Assembly: GCF_010894405.1 (NCBI RefSeq)
Contig: NZ_JAAIYA010000015.1
Span: forward strand, 119,164 to 183,163
DNA: 64,000 nucleotides
Source of the DNA: Pyxidicoccus caerfyrddinensis
GTDB lineage: Bacteria; Myxococcota; Myxococcia; Myxococcales; Myxococcaceae
Direction of reading: 5' to 3'
Part shown: positions 35,310 to 45,600 of the stretch, one piece after another
How the letters are laid out: each line of letters begins with the position of its first letter
How positions within the stretch are numbered: position 1 is the stretch's first letter
Program-made: the position numbers and the translations under genes
Notes under the pieces: model-generated
What the model was told of the DNA's origin: nothing
The model's database searches: none
The model's input: only the letters and a program-made list of their open reading frames with translations

Positions 35310-35882
35310 ATGCGATTCTTCGAGGTGAACACCCAGGCCCCTCCGAGCGTCGACATGGGCGGCCACCTGCCACTGCGTTTCATCTGGCGGCCACTGCTCG
35401 GGGACGTCGTCTACGCGGTCCTCATCGGCACCTGGTTCTGCGTGATTCCGGCGGCGTACGTGTTGGACCGGGGGCTGTCCTTCACCGCCCTCCTGGAGAA
35501 CTGGTGGTTCTCCATCGTGTTCTTCCTCGGCGGGCTGTTCAGTGTGGCAGGCACCCTGAGCTGCATCCTCACGCGGCTGGAGGTCGAGGTGACGTCCTCA
35601 CAGGTCCGCCAGTCCGGCGGCGGGGCCCTTCGCGACAAGACGTGGAACGAGCCCCTGGAGCGCTACACCGTCCTGCGCGTCGAGCGCCGTCACCACCCGG
35701 ACTGGATTGGCACCAAGGACGAGTTCGGCATCCACCTGTGCCACGCCGAGGACGCCTCGCGCTCCGTGCTCCTGTACTGGGGCCGCAGCGAGCGCCGCTT
35801 CCAGGCGCGCCTGTCCCGCTACTCCAAGTTGCTGGGCCTGGGCGTCCAGGGCGCACTGGCCGCGCGACGCGCGACGGGCTGA
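35310..35882 (+). CDS. Small membrane protein, two TM segments
   Basis: Protein of 190 residues. The ATG lies 9 nt after GAGGAGG. Two hydrophobic segments (about residues 30-55 and 68-92) are followed by a soluble C-terminal domain of about 95 residues, probably cytoplasmic, with many Arg, His and Trp and predicted beta strands (YTVLRVERR, VLLYWGRSERRF). The layout resembles small membrane proteins with a PH-like soluble part, but I do not recognise the family. It is divergent from the DUF2378 gene, about 190 bp away. Confidence 0.75.
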   Translation: MRFFEVNTQAPPSVDMGGHLPLRFIWRPLLGDVVYAVLIGTWFCVIPAAYVLDRGLSFTALLENWWFSIVFFLGGLFSVAGTLSCILTRLEVEVTSSQVRQSGGGALRDKTWNEPLERYTVLRVERRHHPDWIGTKDEFGIHLCHAEDASRSVLLYWGRSERRFQARLSRYSKLLGLGVQGALAARRATG

Positions 35883-35961
35883 CGCACGTCCACGGTGCTG
35901 CGCAGGGCCCCCGCGCGTGGTAGGAGCGGCCCTGCTCGTCTCACCCGTCGAACGTGGAATC

Positions 35962-37404
35962 ATGACCCCGACAGAAGCTGAACCCGGAGCCGGGCGCGCA
36001 CGTCGCGTCCTCGGTGCGCTCGGGCTGGCCCTTCCCTTCATCGTGTGGGGCGTGCTCGTCGTGGCGCCCATCTGGCTCCAGTCCGTGCACGGCTGCTTCT
36101 CCCACTACGACCTGGGCATCTACACCCAGGCCCTGGCACGGCTGTCGTTCGACGACCCGAACCCGTGGCTCAGCGCGCGGCAGATTCGCATCTTCAACGA
36201 CCACTTCGACCCGGTGTTGTGGCTGGCCCGGCCGCTGGTCGAGGTGATGTCGCCCATGTGGGCCGCCCTCGTAGCGGAAGCCCTGCTCGTGTTGCTCTCC
36301 ACGGCGCCGCTGTTGTGGCTCCACGTGCGCGGCCGGTTGGACCGCGTGTCCACGGCCCTGCTGTGCATGCTGCTGCTCTTGAGCCCCAGCACAGTGGACG
36401 CAGTGATGTTCCCCGTCCACCCCACCACGTGGTCCATGCTGCCGTTCATCCTGCTGGGCCTCGCCTTCCACTTCCGGAAGAACGCGCTGCTGGTGGCGTC
36501 GCTGGTGCTGCTGTTCGCATGCAAGGAGGAGTTCCCCTACGTGGGCATCATGCTCGCGGTGGCGCTGTGGCTGCGCGGGGACCGGCGACTGGCGGTGGGC
36601 ATCGCGCTGCTGGCGGTGGCGTGGCTCGCCTTCGTCATCGGCGTGCGGCCCCGCTTTGGCCCCGTCGTGGACTACGGCGCGCGGCTCAAGCGCGGCCTGC
36701 AGGAAGGGTTCGGTCCGTTCCTCGCCGAGCGCTTCGCGCCGCGCCAGCTCTCGCGCGTGGGCACGCTGCTGCTGCTGTTCCTCCCCTTCGGCATCTGGGC
36801 CTGGCGCGAGCGACTGAAGCCCGACTGGAAGTGGTTGCTGGTGCTGCTGCCCATGCTCGGCATCCGTTTCCTGGGCATGGCGTGGCGCCACCAGTACGGC
36901 GCGCCCGTCATCGCCGCGCTGGTGGTGGCGATGGTGCCGATGCTGCTCGCGCGACGCCGCCCGCCCGCGTGGGTGCTGGTGCTGACGGGCGTGCTGCTCA
37001 TCACCACCAACGAGTCCAACCTCAAGCAGCTGACCCGGACGCTGGCGTCTCCCTCTACGTACCCGCCCATGTGCCCGGGCAACGAGGCCCGGCTGGCCAG
37101 TGTGGAGCGCGCGGTGGAGTTCCTCTCCACCCACCGTGAGGGCAGGGCGCTACTGGGAGGCAGCCTCGTCACGCCGCTGGCCTCGCGCGACGAGGTGTAC
37201 GCCGTGGGCAGCCCCCAGCCGGAGGGCAGGCCCGTCTACGACTGGGTGCTGGTGGAGGTGCCCCCACTGGGCAACATCCAGCCCGTCACTCCCGAGCACA
37301 TCGCGGCGCTCGTCGCCCGGTGGCGCGCCACGGAAGGGGCCGAAATCGTCATCGACGACGGCCACGTCTTCCTCGCACGGGGCCGCTTCACCGACATGCC
37401 CTGA
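35962..37404 (+). CDS. DUF2079 polytopic membrane protein
   Basis: Integral membrane protein of 480 residues with roughly ten hydrophobic helices. The periplasmic-type signature after the first helix, HYDLGIYTQAL, and FNDHFDPVLW are typical of the DUF2079 family, which resembles GT-C glycosyltransferases such as the mannosyltransferase group. The acidic FNDHFDP pair could serve a metal or sugar-phosphate role, by analogy only. A soluble C-terminal domain of about 120 residues follows the last helix. The substrate is unknown. It probably has its own promoter. Confidence 0.8.
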   Translation: MTPTEAEPGAGRARRVLGALGLALPFIVWGVLVVAPIWLQSVHGCFSHYDLGIYTQALARLSFDDPNPWLSARQIRIFNDHFDPVLWLARPLVEVMSPMWAALVAEALLVLLSTAPLLWLHVRGRLDRVSTALLCMLLLLSPSTVDAVMFPVHPTTWSMLPFILLGLAFHFRKNALLVASLVLLFACKEEFPYVGIMLAVALWLRGDRRLAVGIALLAVAWLAFVIGVRPRFGPVVDYGARLKRGLQEGFGPFLAERFAPRQLSRVGTLLLLFLPFGIWAWRERLKPDWKWLLVLLPMLGIRFLGMAWRHQYGAPVIAALVVAMVPMLLARRRPPAWVLVLTGVLLITTNESNLKQLTRTLASPSTYPPMCPGNEARLASVERAVEFLSTHREGRALLGGSLVTPLASRDEVYAVGSPQPEGRPVYDWVLVEVPPLGNIQPVTPEHIAALVARWRATEGAEIVIDDGHVFLARGRFTDMP

Positions 37405-37506
37405 CAGAGAAATCATGAATTGACGCGACCGGACAGGTCTCATGTCCAGTAGAGTACGGAACCGATGCATTGGGTCATCCCCCGCTGACCCTCACGGACG
37501 TGCGAC

Positions 37507-39021
37507 ATGGACGGTTCCGGCCTTCACCCCCTCCTGGCTGTGCCTCGTGACGAGGACGTCACCGCGCGAGTGCACGCGGCCATGGCGTACAAGTTCCCGC
37601 ACTTCCACCCGGTAGCCCGCGAGGCGCTGTCCGCCCTGGTGCGCCTGTGCGACGGCTTCCAGCGTCTCTTCCCCGCACGGCGCGAGTCCGACGTGGTGCC
37701 GGCGCTGACGACGTGGGAGCGGTTCCTCTCCACGGAGCCGCGCTCGCGCCGCATCATGGTGACGCTGCAGCCGCTGGGTGTGGACACCACCGGAGGCGCC
37801 TGGGCCGCGGCGCTGCTGGCCCGGGTGGCGCGCTGGCACCGGGACAGCCGGGGTCGGGGGCACAACCAGCCCACGCACGTCTGGGTGGCGGAGCTCGGCC
37901 GAGAGGGCTTCGACGCGCGCCAGCCCGTGTCCGACCCGGGCACGCTCACCGCCGTCGTCACCCATGAAAGCGGTGGCTTCCAGGTGGTGCGGCTGCCCCT
38001 GGACGACGCGGAGCTGACGCCGGAGGCCGTGGCCGCGCGGCTGGCACGGGCCCCGGTGTGCACGCTGGCGGAGGCGCGGCGTGAGGGCCTGCGACCTCAG
38101 GTGTTGGTGGACCGGGCCTCGCGAGGTGGCAGTGCCTGGACGTCCCACCTGCTGGCCTCGGGCGCGTGGCTGGGGGCGCGGGTGGACGGGACGACGGGCT
38201 CGCTGGAGCTGAGCTTCGACCACCTCGTCATGGACGGCACGTCGATGACCGACGTGTCCCTCGCCATCGCGTCGGCGCTGCCCCGGCGGGGGCAGGGCAC
38301 GGAGCCGGGAGACTGGCTCACCGGCCCCGACGAGCCCACGCCGCTGCTGCGCGTGGAGCTGCCGGAGCGGCTCGACTTCCGCAACCTCTGCTGCGCCACC
38401 CTGGAGGCGCTGGGGCACGCCGGAGCGGAGCTGCTGCGTGGTGACAACCCCACGCTGCTGGTGCCCGTGCTGCCGGACGCGCCGGCCTCCGTGGAGCGGG
38501 AGTGGCGGCGCATCCGCATCGCCGTGGTGCCGGCGCGCACGCGCGAGGGCCCGGTGACGCCGGAGCAGGTGGCCTCGATGCTGGCTCGGACGCGGCACGA
38601 GGGGGGCGTGCTGGAGGACGTCTTCTCCACGCTCTACTCGCCGTCGCTGCCGTGGTGGATGCCGTCGCTCACCACGCATGGCTTCGCGTACACCCCCGCG
38701 CTGCGGCAGGTCGCCACCGCGATGTGTGGCAATGCGCTCGTGTCCAAGCTGACGCTCGTGGTGGACGACGAGGCGGCGCTGGCGCGGCACCCACCGCTGT
38801 ACTTCAACACCATGCGACCGCTCCCCGCGGTGGGGGGCGGCGTGGCCCTCTGCGTGACGGAGGTGCTGTGCGCGACGCCCTCGGGCGTGCGCAAGCGCTT
38901 CTTCACCACGCTCGCGGGCAGCGGCCCCTTCAACTCACGTGAGCGGCTCACCGCGTTCCGGGCCGCGCTCGCTCCGGAGGCGGCCCGTCGGGCACGACCC
39001 GCGGCCCCGGCCCTCCCTTGA
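37507..39021 (+). CDS. Stand-alone HxxxDG acyltransferase-like protein
   Basis: Protein of 504 residues with no signal peptide. The motif LSFDHLVMDGTSM near residue 240 matches the HxxxDG active site shared by 2-oxoacid dehydrogenase E2, chloramphenicol acetyltransferase and NRPS condensation domains; the FDHxxxDG form is closest to E2 enzymes. There is no lipoyl or carrier domain. A DFGWG-like motif is not obvious. It is therefore a candidate CoA- or carrier-dependent acyltransferase of unknown substrate. It is on the opposite strand and 6 kb from the biosynthetic operon, so a link is not supported. Its stop nearly abuts the next gene. Confidence 0.7.
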   Translation: MDGSGLHPLLAVPRDEDVTARVHAAMAYKFPHFHPVAREALSALVRLCDGFQRLFPARRESDVVPALTTWERFLSTEPRSRRIMVTLQPLGVDTTGGAWAAALLARVARWHRDSRGRGHNQPTHVWVAELGREGFDARQPVSDPGTLTAVVTHESGGFQVVRLPLDDAELTPEAVAARLARAPVCTLAEARREGLRPQVLVDRASRGGSAWTSHLLASGAWLGARVDGTTGSLELSFDHLVMDGTSMTDVSLAIASALPRRGQGTEPGDWLTGPDEPTPLLRVELPERLDFRNLCCATLEALGHAGAELLRGDNPTLLVPVLPDAPASVEREWRRIRIAVVPARTREGPVTPEQVASMLARTRHEGGVLEDVFSTLYSPSLPWWMPSLTTHGFAYTPALRQVATAMCGNALVSKLTLVVDDEAALARHPPLYFNTMRPLPAVGGGVALCVTEVLCATPSGVRKRFFTTLAGSGPFNSRERLTAFRAALAPEAARRARPAAPALP

Positions 39022-39041
39022 ATCCTCCTCCTGGTCTTCCG

Positions 39042-39896
39042 ATGCTCGAGTCCTCCATGGTCCCCCCGTACGACCCCGGACGCATCCGCCCGCGCACGCA
39101 CCTCAAGTTCACCTTCGACGCGAGCTTCCCCCGCCAGTGGCACCACAATGGCCTGGGCTCCACGCACCTGTGGAACGGGCTCAACATGCTCTTTCCCCAG
39201 GGCGAGCGCTTCTTCGTCCGCAGCGTCAACCACTACCTGGACCGCCTGGGGGACGCGCCGGAGCTGCGTGCCCAGGTGAAGGCGTTCTTCACCCAGGAGG
39301 GCAAACACGCCCGCGAGCATCAGGCGTACATCGAGTTGCTGGAGTCACAGGGCTACAAGCTCTCCGGCTACATGGCGGCGTACCAGCGCGTCGTCTGGGG
39401 CTTCATCGACCCGTACTTTCCGCCCCCGCTGCGCCTGGCGATGACGGCCGCGCTGGAGCACTACACCGCCGTCATGAGCGAGCAGACGCTGACGCTGGGC
39501 GTGTTCGCGGACGGCCACCCGGCGATGCAGCAGCTCATCGAGTGGCATGCGGCGGAGGAAATCGAGCACAAGTCCGTGGCCTTCGACGTGCTGCGGAAGG
39601 TGGCCCCGGGCTACGCGCTGCGCGTGGCGGGGCTGTTCATGGGCACGCTGTCGCTGTTCGGCCTGTGGCTCGCCGCCTCGGTGACGCTGCTGCGGCAGGA
39701 GCCCGGGCTGGGCTGGGGCGGCGTGCTGCGCGAGCTGTGGCGGGGCCACAAGAAGGACCCGGTGCTCGTGCGCGTGCTGTGGAAGGGGCTGAAGCAGTAC
39801 CTGCGCCCGTCCTTCCACCCGCTGCAGCACGACAACCTGCACCTGGCGCGGGCGTACCTGGCGCGCTTCGACGAACCCGGGGCGGAGGCGGCGTAG
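39042..39896 (+). CDS. Predicted metal-dependent hydrolase (PF10118, diiron ferritin-like)
   Basis: Protein of 284 residues. Clusters of Glu and His on helices, QEGKHAREH near 89, EHYTAVMSEQ near 141 and EWHAAEEIEHK near 173, fit the PF10118 'predicted metal-dependent hydrolase' family, which is proposed to bind two irons in a helical bundle. One hydrophobic helix near 200-225 may touch the membrane. Start choice is uncertain: this ATG lacks a clear ribosome site, an ATG at 39057 is also possible, and a TTG at 39018 would overlap the stop of the acyltransferase-like gene. The tight spacing suggests co-transcription with that gene. Confidence 0.75.
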   Translation: MLESSMVPPYDPGRIRPRTHLKFTFDASFPRQWHHNGLGSTHLWNGLNMLFPQGERFFVRSVNHYLDRLGDAPELRAQVKAFFTQEGKHAREHQAYIELLESQGYKLSGYMAAYQRVVWGFIDPYFPPPLRLAMTAALEHYTAVMSEQTLTLGVFADGHPAMQQLIEWHAAEEIEHKSVAFDVLRKVAPGYALRVAGLFMGTLSLFGLWLAASVTLLRQEPGLGWGGVLRELWRGHKKDPVLVRVLWKGLKQYLRPSFHPLQHDNLHLARAYLARFDEPGAEAA

Positions 39897-39973
39897 GGCC
39901 CGGCGGCAGGGACGGCGTGCGAGCAGGCACCAGGGGAACGCCGGGACGCTGGCGGGGGTTCGGGTGCTCTACG

Positions 39974-41281
39974 ATGCGCTGTGTGACTCGGGCCCTCCTT
40001 GCCTCCGTGCTGCTCCTGGCTGTGAGCCTCTCGCCGCGCGCGGAGGCCTTCTCCGTGGAGGACCACCGCGTGCTCACCGGGGCCGCGCTCGACGCGGCCG
40101 TCGCGAAGGGCAGCGGCGCGGGGCTCGCGGAGCACCGGAGCGCGGTGCTGCACGGGGCCACCGCGGAGGACCTCAACCTCCACGTGAAGTGGACGGGCTG
40201 GCACCACTTCTACCGGCCGGACGGGCACCTGTACTCGGCGCTGCGCGAGGGCTCGGATGCGCGCGTGAAGGCCCTGTGGGACGAGGCGCTGGAGGCCGCG
40301 CGCCATGGGGACCTGGCTCGCGCGTGGGACAGGGCGGGACACCTGGCGCACCACATCGAGGACATGGCGTCTCCGCCGCACGTGGTGCCGGTGATGCACG
40401 GGCTCGGGGACGGGTTCGAGGACCATGGCCTCGGCGCCGCGCTGTCGCGGATGGTTCCCCGCGAGGTGACTCCGCTCTCCGGCGTCGAGGCGCAGGTGGC
40501 CCTCGCGCGTGAGACGCTGGAGGCCGTGCGCTCGCAGTCGCTGACGGCGCGCGATGGCACGGTGATTCCGTGGAGCGCCTTCTGGTCCGAGCCGGACCCG
40601 CTGCGCCCGGGGACGTTCGGCGTCTATGGCCCGGTGGGCAATGCCTTCGGCCGCACGGAGGTCCGCTGGCGGGGCCGCGTGCGTCAGGTGGACACCGCCA
40701 GCACCGAGGCCTTCGTGGACGCGCGGGCCGCCTCCGCGGTGGCGTACGCGCGGGCCTTCCTCGAGTGGGCGGCGGCGCGGTTCGAGGAGGTGTCCGCCCC
40801 GGACGCGCCGGGCCTGTCGCTGCTCGGCTTCCGGCCCTCGCCCGAGCTGTCGCTGCAGGCGCTCGGGGGCGTCTCCCGGGACTCTCGCGGCACGGCGCCC
40901 GTCGCGGGGCTTCGCGCCTCGCTCCCGCTGCCCCATGCGCTGACCCTGTCGGTGGACTGGATGCATGGGCTGGAGGGGGGAGCGCGGCCGCACCCCTCCG
41001 GTGGCTGGGCGCTGGCGGTGCAGTCGCCTCCGCTGTGGGCGTGGCGGCCGGGGTACTCGCTCGGGGTGGACCTGCGGGCCACCGTGGGCGTGGGGCTGAT
41101 GTCCTGGGAGGGTGGCTCGCGCCTGGGCGTGCCGGTGGGGCTGCGGGCCCATGTGTCCCTCGGCGGCCCCTTCGTCGCCAGCACCGAGGTGCTCTACCAG
41201 GGCCTGCGTCCACCCGGCGCGGCCTGGGCGCATGGCGTCACGTGGACGGTGGGCTTCGGGATGGCACTGGGGGACAGGTAG
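39974..41281 (+). CDS. Secreted zinc-dependent phospholipase C/P1 nuclease-like protein
   Basis: Protein of 435 residues with a signal peptide (hydrophobic LLASVLLLAVSL, cleavage after SPRAEA). The mature part begins FSVEDHRVLTGAAL, like the N-terminal Trp/His zinc ligand region of PLC-type enzymes. WTGWHHFYRPDGH and AGHLAHHIEDMASPPHVVP are the His/Asp/Glu-rich segments expected for a trinuclear zinc site. The last 150 residues have alternating strands (for example LSVDWMHGLEGG) and may form a beta domain or small outer-membrane barrel. It likely hydrolyses phosphodiesters outside the cytoplasm; the substrate is unknown. Confidence 0.75.
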   Translation: MRCVTRALLASVLLLAVSLSPRAEAFSVEDHRVLTGAALDAAVAKGSGAGLAEHRSAVLHGATAEDLNLHVKWTGWHHFYRPDGHLYSALREGSDARVKALWDEALEAARHGDLARAWDRAGHLAHHIEDMASPPHVVPVMHGLGDGFEDHGLGAALSRMVPREVTPLSGVEAQVALARETLEAVRSQSLTARDGTVIPWSAFWSEPDPLRPGTFGVYGPVGNAFGRTEVRWRGRVRQVDTASTEAFVDARAASAVAYARAFLEWAAARFEEVSAPDAPGLSLLGFRPSPELSLQALGGVSRDSRGTAPVAGLRASLPLPHALTLSVDWMHGLEGGARPHPSGGWALAVQSPPLWAWRPGYSLGVDLRATVGVGLMSWEGGSRLGVPVGLRAHVSLGGPFVASTEVLYQGLRPPGAAWAHGVTWTVGFGMALGDR

Positions 41282-41375
41282 GGGAACGTGCACGGCACCG
41301 GGAATGGAATTTCCGGCGTATGGTTCCTCGCCTGCTCCCCCCGAGCGCTTCCAAGTCCCCCTGGAGCCGCCACAC

Positions 41376-42596
41376 ATGACCTCTTCTCGCAGGAAGTTCC
41401 TGCAGTACTCCCTCGCGGGCGCGTCGCTGCTCGCGCTCGGTCCCGAAGCCCTCGCCGCGTCTGGCAACAAGGGCGCCGCCCCGAAGAAGGGGCCGAAGAA
41501 GAAGATCCTCATCCTCGGGGGCACCGGCTTCCTGGGCCCCGCCGTGGTGCAGGCGGCGCAGGCGCGCGGGCACACGCTGACGCTGTTCAACCGCGGCAAG
41601 ACGCGCCCGGAGCTCTTCCCCAACGTGGAGAAGCTGCGCGGGGACAGAGACCCCAACAAGGACGAGGGGCTCAAGGCGCTCAAGGGCCGCAAGTGGGACG
41701 CGGTGGTGGACACGTCCGGTTACTACCCGCGCATCGTCAAGGCCTCCGCGGAGCTGCTCGCGCCCAACGTGAAGCAGTACCTCTTCATCTCCAGCGTCTC
41801 CGCGTACGCCAGCGACAAGACGCCGCACGAGGACGAGAGCGGCCCCACCGCGACGATGGCCGACCCCACGCTGGAGACGATGGGCAAGGAGTACGAGTTC
41901 TACGGCGCCCTCAAGCGGCTGTGCGAGGAGGCCGCCGAGGCCGCGCTGCCGGGCCGCGTCGCCAACGTCCGTCCGGGCTACATCGTCGGCCCCGAGGACC
42001 GCTCGGACCGCTTCACGTACTGGCCGGTGCGCTTCGACAAGGGCGGGGAGATGCTCGCGCCGGGCACGCCGAATGACCCGCTGCAAATCATCGACGTGAG
42101 GGACCTCGCCGAGTGGCTGGTGCTGCTCATCGAGGGCAACACCAATGGCGTCTTCAACGCCGTGGGCCCGGGCCAGGCGTGGACGATGGGCGCCATGCTC
42201 GACACGTGCCGCCAGGTGTCCGGCAAGGACACGAAGTTGACGTGGATTCCCGCGGACTGGCTGGAGAAGCAGGGCGAGACGGGCGACATGCGCCTCCCCA
42301 TCTACATGCCGCCTGTGGGCAACTCCGCGGGCACGCACCTGCGCAGCAACGCGAAGGCCGTGAAGACGGGGCTCAAGTTCCGCCCGGTGGACGTCACCGT
42401 CCGCGACACGCTCGCGTACTTCAAGGGCCTCCCCGAGGAGCGCCGAGCCAAGATGCGCGCGGGCCTGCCTCCGGAGCGCGAGACGGAGCTGCTCGCGCTG
42501 TGGGCGAAGGCGAAGGACGGGAAGGCGGCGCCCGCCACGCCTGCGGCGCCCGCCACGCCCGCCACGCCGCCGGCCGCTTCCGGCAAGGGCGGGTAG
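41376..42596 (+). CDS. Tat-exported NAD-dependent epimerase/dehydratase-like protein
   Basis: Protein of 406 residues. The N-terminus has a twin-arginine signal, SRRKFLQYSLAGAS, ending near LAAS. The mature domain is an extended SDR: the nucleotide loop GGTGFLGPAVV is near residue 48, SSVSAYAS and the catalytic-type Tyr/Lys pair YGALK follow, and FNRGKTRPE is typical of the mRNA-binding/CSP41-like epimerase subgroup. The C-terminus is an Ala/Pro/Thr-rich tail. An SDR carried by Tat is unusual because the cofactor would need to be bound before export. The substrate is unknown. Confidence 0.8.
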   Translation: MTSSRRKFLQYSLAGASLLALGPEALAASGNKGAAPKKGPKKKILILGGTGFLGPAVVQAAQARGHTLTLFNRGKTRPELFPNVEKLRGDRDPNKDEGLKALKGRKWDAVVDTSGYYPRIVKASAELLAPNVKQYLFISSVSAYASDKTPHEDESGPTATMADPTLETMGKEYEFYGALKRLCEEAAEAALPGRVANVRPGYIVGPEDRSDRFTYWPVRFDKGGEMLAPGTPNDPLQIIDVRDLAEWLVLLIEGNTNGVFNAVGPGQAWTMGAMLDTCRQVSGKDTKLTWIPADWLEKQGETGDMRLPIYMPPVGNSAGTHLRSNAKAVKTGLKFRPVDVTVRDTLAYFKGLPEERRAKMRAGLPPERETELLALWAKAKDGKAAPATPAAPATPATPPAASGKGG

Positions 42597-42686
42597 GGGA
42601 GGTTTCGTCGCGACGGGCGGCCGGGCCTCTGTCATCGGGGCCCCTGCCTGGCGGCCGGGCGCGCGGGGCCACCCCCCCGAGACGCG

Positions 42687-45600
42687 CTAATGCAACCTGG
42701 CCTGCAGTGACTTGACCCACGCCAGACGGCCGTTCCGCGTCCGGGCCTGCTCGAGTGTGGCGCGTGCGCCCGCGAGGTCCCCCGACGCGGCGAGCACGTG
42801 GCCGCGGAGGGCGAGGAGGCGCGGGTCCTCCGGCATGAAGGTCAGGGACTTGTCGATGGCGGCGCGCGCCCGGGCGAGGTCGGCCGCCAGCGGCGAGGGC
42901 CGTGCGAGCACGACCTCCGTCTCGAGGCGCCAGCCGTCGGGGCTGCTCGCATCCTCCGCCTTCATGAGCTGCGCGTACCGGTCGGCGGCGGTGAGGGCCG
43001 GGAGGGGGTCGAGGCCGCGGCTGGCCAGCCACGCCGCGCGGTGCAGCTCGACCTCCGCCATCCGGCCCCGCATCGCCGGGTAGACCCCGGCCTTCACCAC
43101 CTTCTCGAGCAGCGGCCAGGCCCGGGCGAGCTCTGGCCCGGGGTCCCGTCCCGCCAGCACCGCGGCCTGTACCTCGAGCACCTCGAGCTCGGCGAGCTGG
43201 GCGGCGGCGATGATGTCGGTGTCGAGGCGCGTCCGCAGCGTCGCGGCCCAGGGAGCCACCGCGGCCAGCGCGGCGTCTGGCCCCCGTCCCTCGAGGAGCA
43301 CGGCCTCGGCCCAGAGGACCGCAATCTGCACGCCGAAGCCGGCGAGCGCCGACTGGGCCTCGCCCCTCGAGAAGGCCTCGCCGATGATGCGGGTCGCCTC
43401 CTCAAAGCGCGCGTCGGCCGCCTCGCCGGCCGACCAGCGCCGGGTGGCGTCCTGGCGTATGGCCTGGGCGAGCATGATGCGCGACACGATGGGGCGGTCT
43501 CCAATCTCCGCCACCCGGCGCGCCGCGACGAGCGCCGCCTCGGTGTCCTCGGTCGCGTCGCCGCCGCGGATGCCGGTGGTCTCGGCGCGGTCCGCGTACA
43601 TCTGCGAGAGCAGCGAGGGCGGTGTGCTCGACTCGGGAGAGAGCCCGCCCGCGCGCGTCGCCGCCGCGATGCCCTTCTCCCAGGCCCAGCCCACCTCGTA
43701 ATGGGCATCGCGCAGCTCGCGAGCGTAATTGAGGCAAGCCCAGGCGAGCCGCTCCCATGCGGAGCGGTTCGCCGGCGCGGCCCGCGTCGCGGCGTCGGCG
43801 GAGGTGACCGCGGCGAGGAGGCCCGGGCCCGGGTCGGTGCCGAGCATGCGTGCGATCCGCCCCTTCTCCGCGAAAATCTCGGAGCGCACGACCAGCAGGT
43901 CCGGGTCCTTCGGGTCCAGGGCGAGCCCCTCGGCGAGGACGGCGAGCGCCGGTTCGAAGCGGTCGGCGCGGACCGGCTCGCGCTGCTGGCGGACCACGCC
44001 CTCGTGCATGAGCGCCTGGGCGAGCAGGAGGCGGGGTCGGGGGGCGCTGCGTCCTATCTCGGCCGCGCGCCGGAGCGCCGGGAGGGCCTCGGCGAGGGGC
44101 GTGAGCGTCCCGTCAAGGTCGCGCGTCTCGTAGACCTCGAGGGAGCGGCGCAGCCAGGCCTCGCCCTCGAGTGTGCTCGCCTCGAGCGGGTCGGCCCCGG
44201 CCTCGCGCGCCCTCCGGGCGAGCGCGGCGGCGTCGGCATGACGCTCCTCCACGAACGCGATGCGGGCCTCGAGGAGGTTTCGGTCGGCGTCGGTCGCGGT
44301 GGGGACGAGCCGCAGGCGCGCCACGGCGGGCTCGCGGAAGCGCGCCCGGAGCGCGGCGATCCGGCCTTCCTTCCGCTTCGGGTCGTCGATGCGCGGGAGC
44401 TGCGCGCGCTCGCGCGCGTAGCGCTCGCCGTCCAGCAGGCCGAGCGCGAGCGCCGCCTCGGGGTGATGGAACCCGAGCGTCCACGCCCGCTCGAGCGCCT
44501 CGCGGGCCGGGTCGGCGTCATGGAGGAGCTGGAGGCCGCGCCCGATGGCGAAGGCCCGCGCGGCCGCTCCGGCGCTGCCGTCCGCGCGCCGCAGCTCGTC
44601 CACGGTGGAGCGGATGGCCGCGTACACCGGCGAGAGGTCGTGCGCGGGCGACAGGTGCGCGATGCGCATCGCGCTCTCCATTCGCTGCGCCTCGGCGCCC
44701 AGCCGCGCGGCCTCGAGCGCGTCCAGGCCCGCCCGCCGCTCGGCGAACGCGGCCCAGGCCACGCCGAGCACCACCGCCGCCGCCGCCACGGCGGCGGCGC
44801 GCGCCGCCACCGGGTTGCGCCGCGCCCACTTCGTGGCGCGGTAGGCGAGCGTCGGCGGCCGAGCCAGCACCGGCTCGTTGCGCTGGAAGCGGCCGAGGTC
44901 CTCGGCGAACGCGAGCGCCGAGGGGTAGCGCGCGGCCGGTTCCCTCTCCATCGCGCACGCGGCCACGAGCGCCAGCTCGCGGGGGACCGCTGCGCCGAGG
45001 GCCGGCGGCTCATCGGCGAGGATGCGGCGCAGCAGGCTCGCTGGCTCGGAGCGCCCCGTCGCCTCGGCGAGCCCGTGGAACGGCGGGTGCCCGGCGAGCA
45101 CCGCGTAGAGGGTGGCGCCGAGCGCATAGACGTCGGCGCGGAAGTCCACCGGGCCCGCGCTGGCGAGCTGCTCGGGGGCCATGTACTCGAGCGTGCCCGC
45201 CGGGAAGCCGGAGTGGGAGAGCCCGCCCTCCTCGCCGCGGGCGAGGCCGAAGTCACCGAGCCTCGCCAGCGGCACGCCCGGCCCCTCCTCCACCATCACG
45301 TTGTCGGGCTTCACGTCGCGGTGCACGAGCCCCTGTCGGTGGGCGGCGTCGAGCCCGAGGGCCGCCTGGCGCACCAGCTCGACCCGGGTGGCGAGCGGGA
45401 GGCCCGCGGCGAGGTCCGCGAGCGTCTTCCCCTCGACGAGCTGGAGCACGAGGCACGCGCGGCCCTCCAGCGAGCCGACCGCGTGCACGCGGACCACGTT
45501 CTCATGCTCCACTCGCGCCTGCAGCCGCGCCTCGAGGACGAGCCGCTCGGTCTCGCGCGGGTCGTCGCCGCGCAGGAACTTCACCGCCACCGCGCGCTCG

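Noticed and set aside
37424..37450. Sigma-70 promoter starting with TTGACG
   Set aside because: No acceptable -10 box lies at 16-18 bp; the nearest candidate is too far away.
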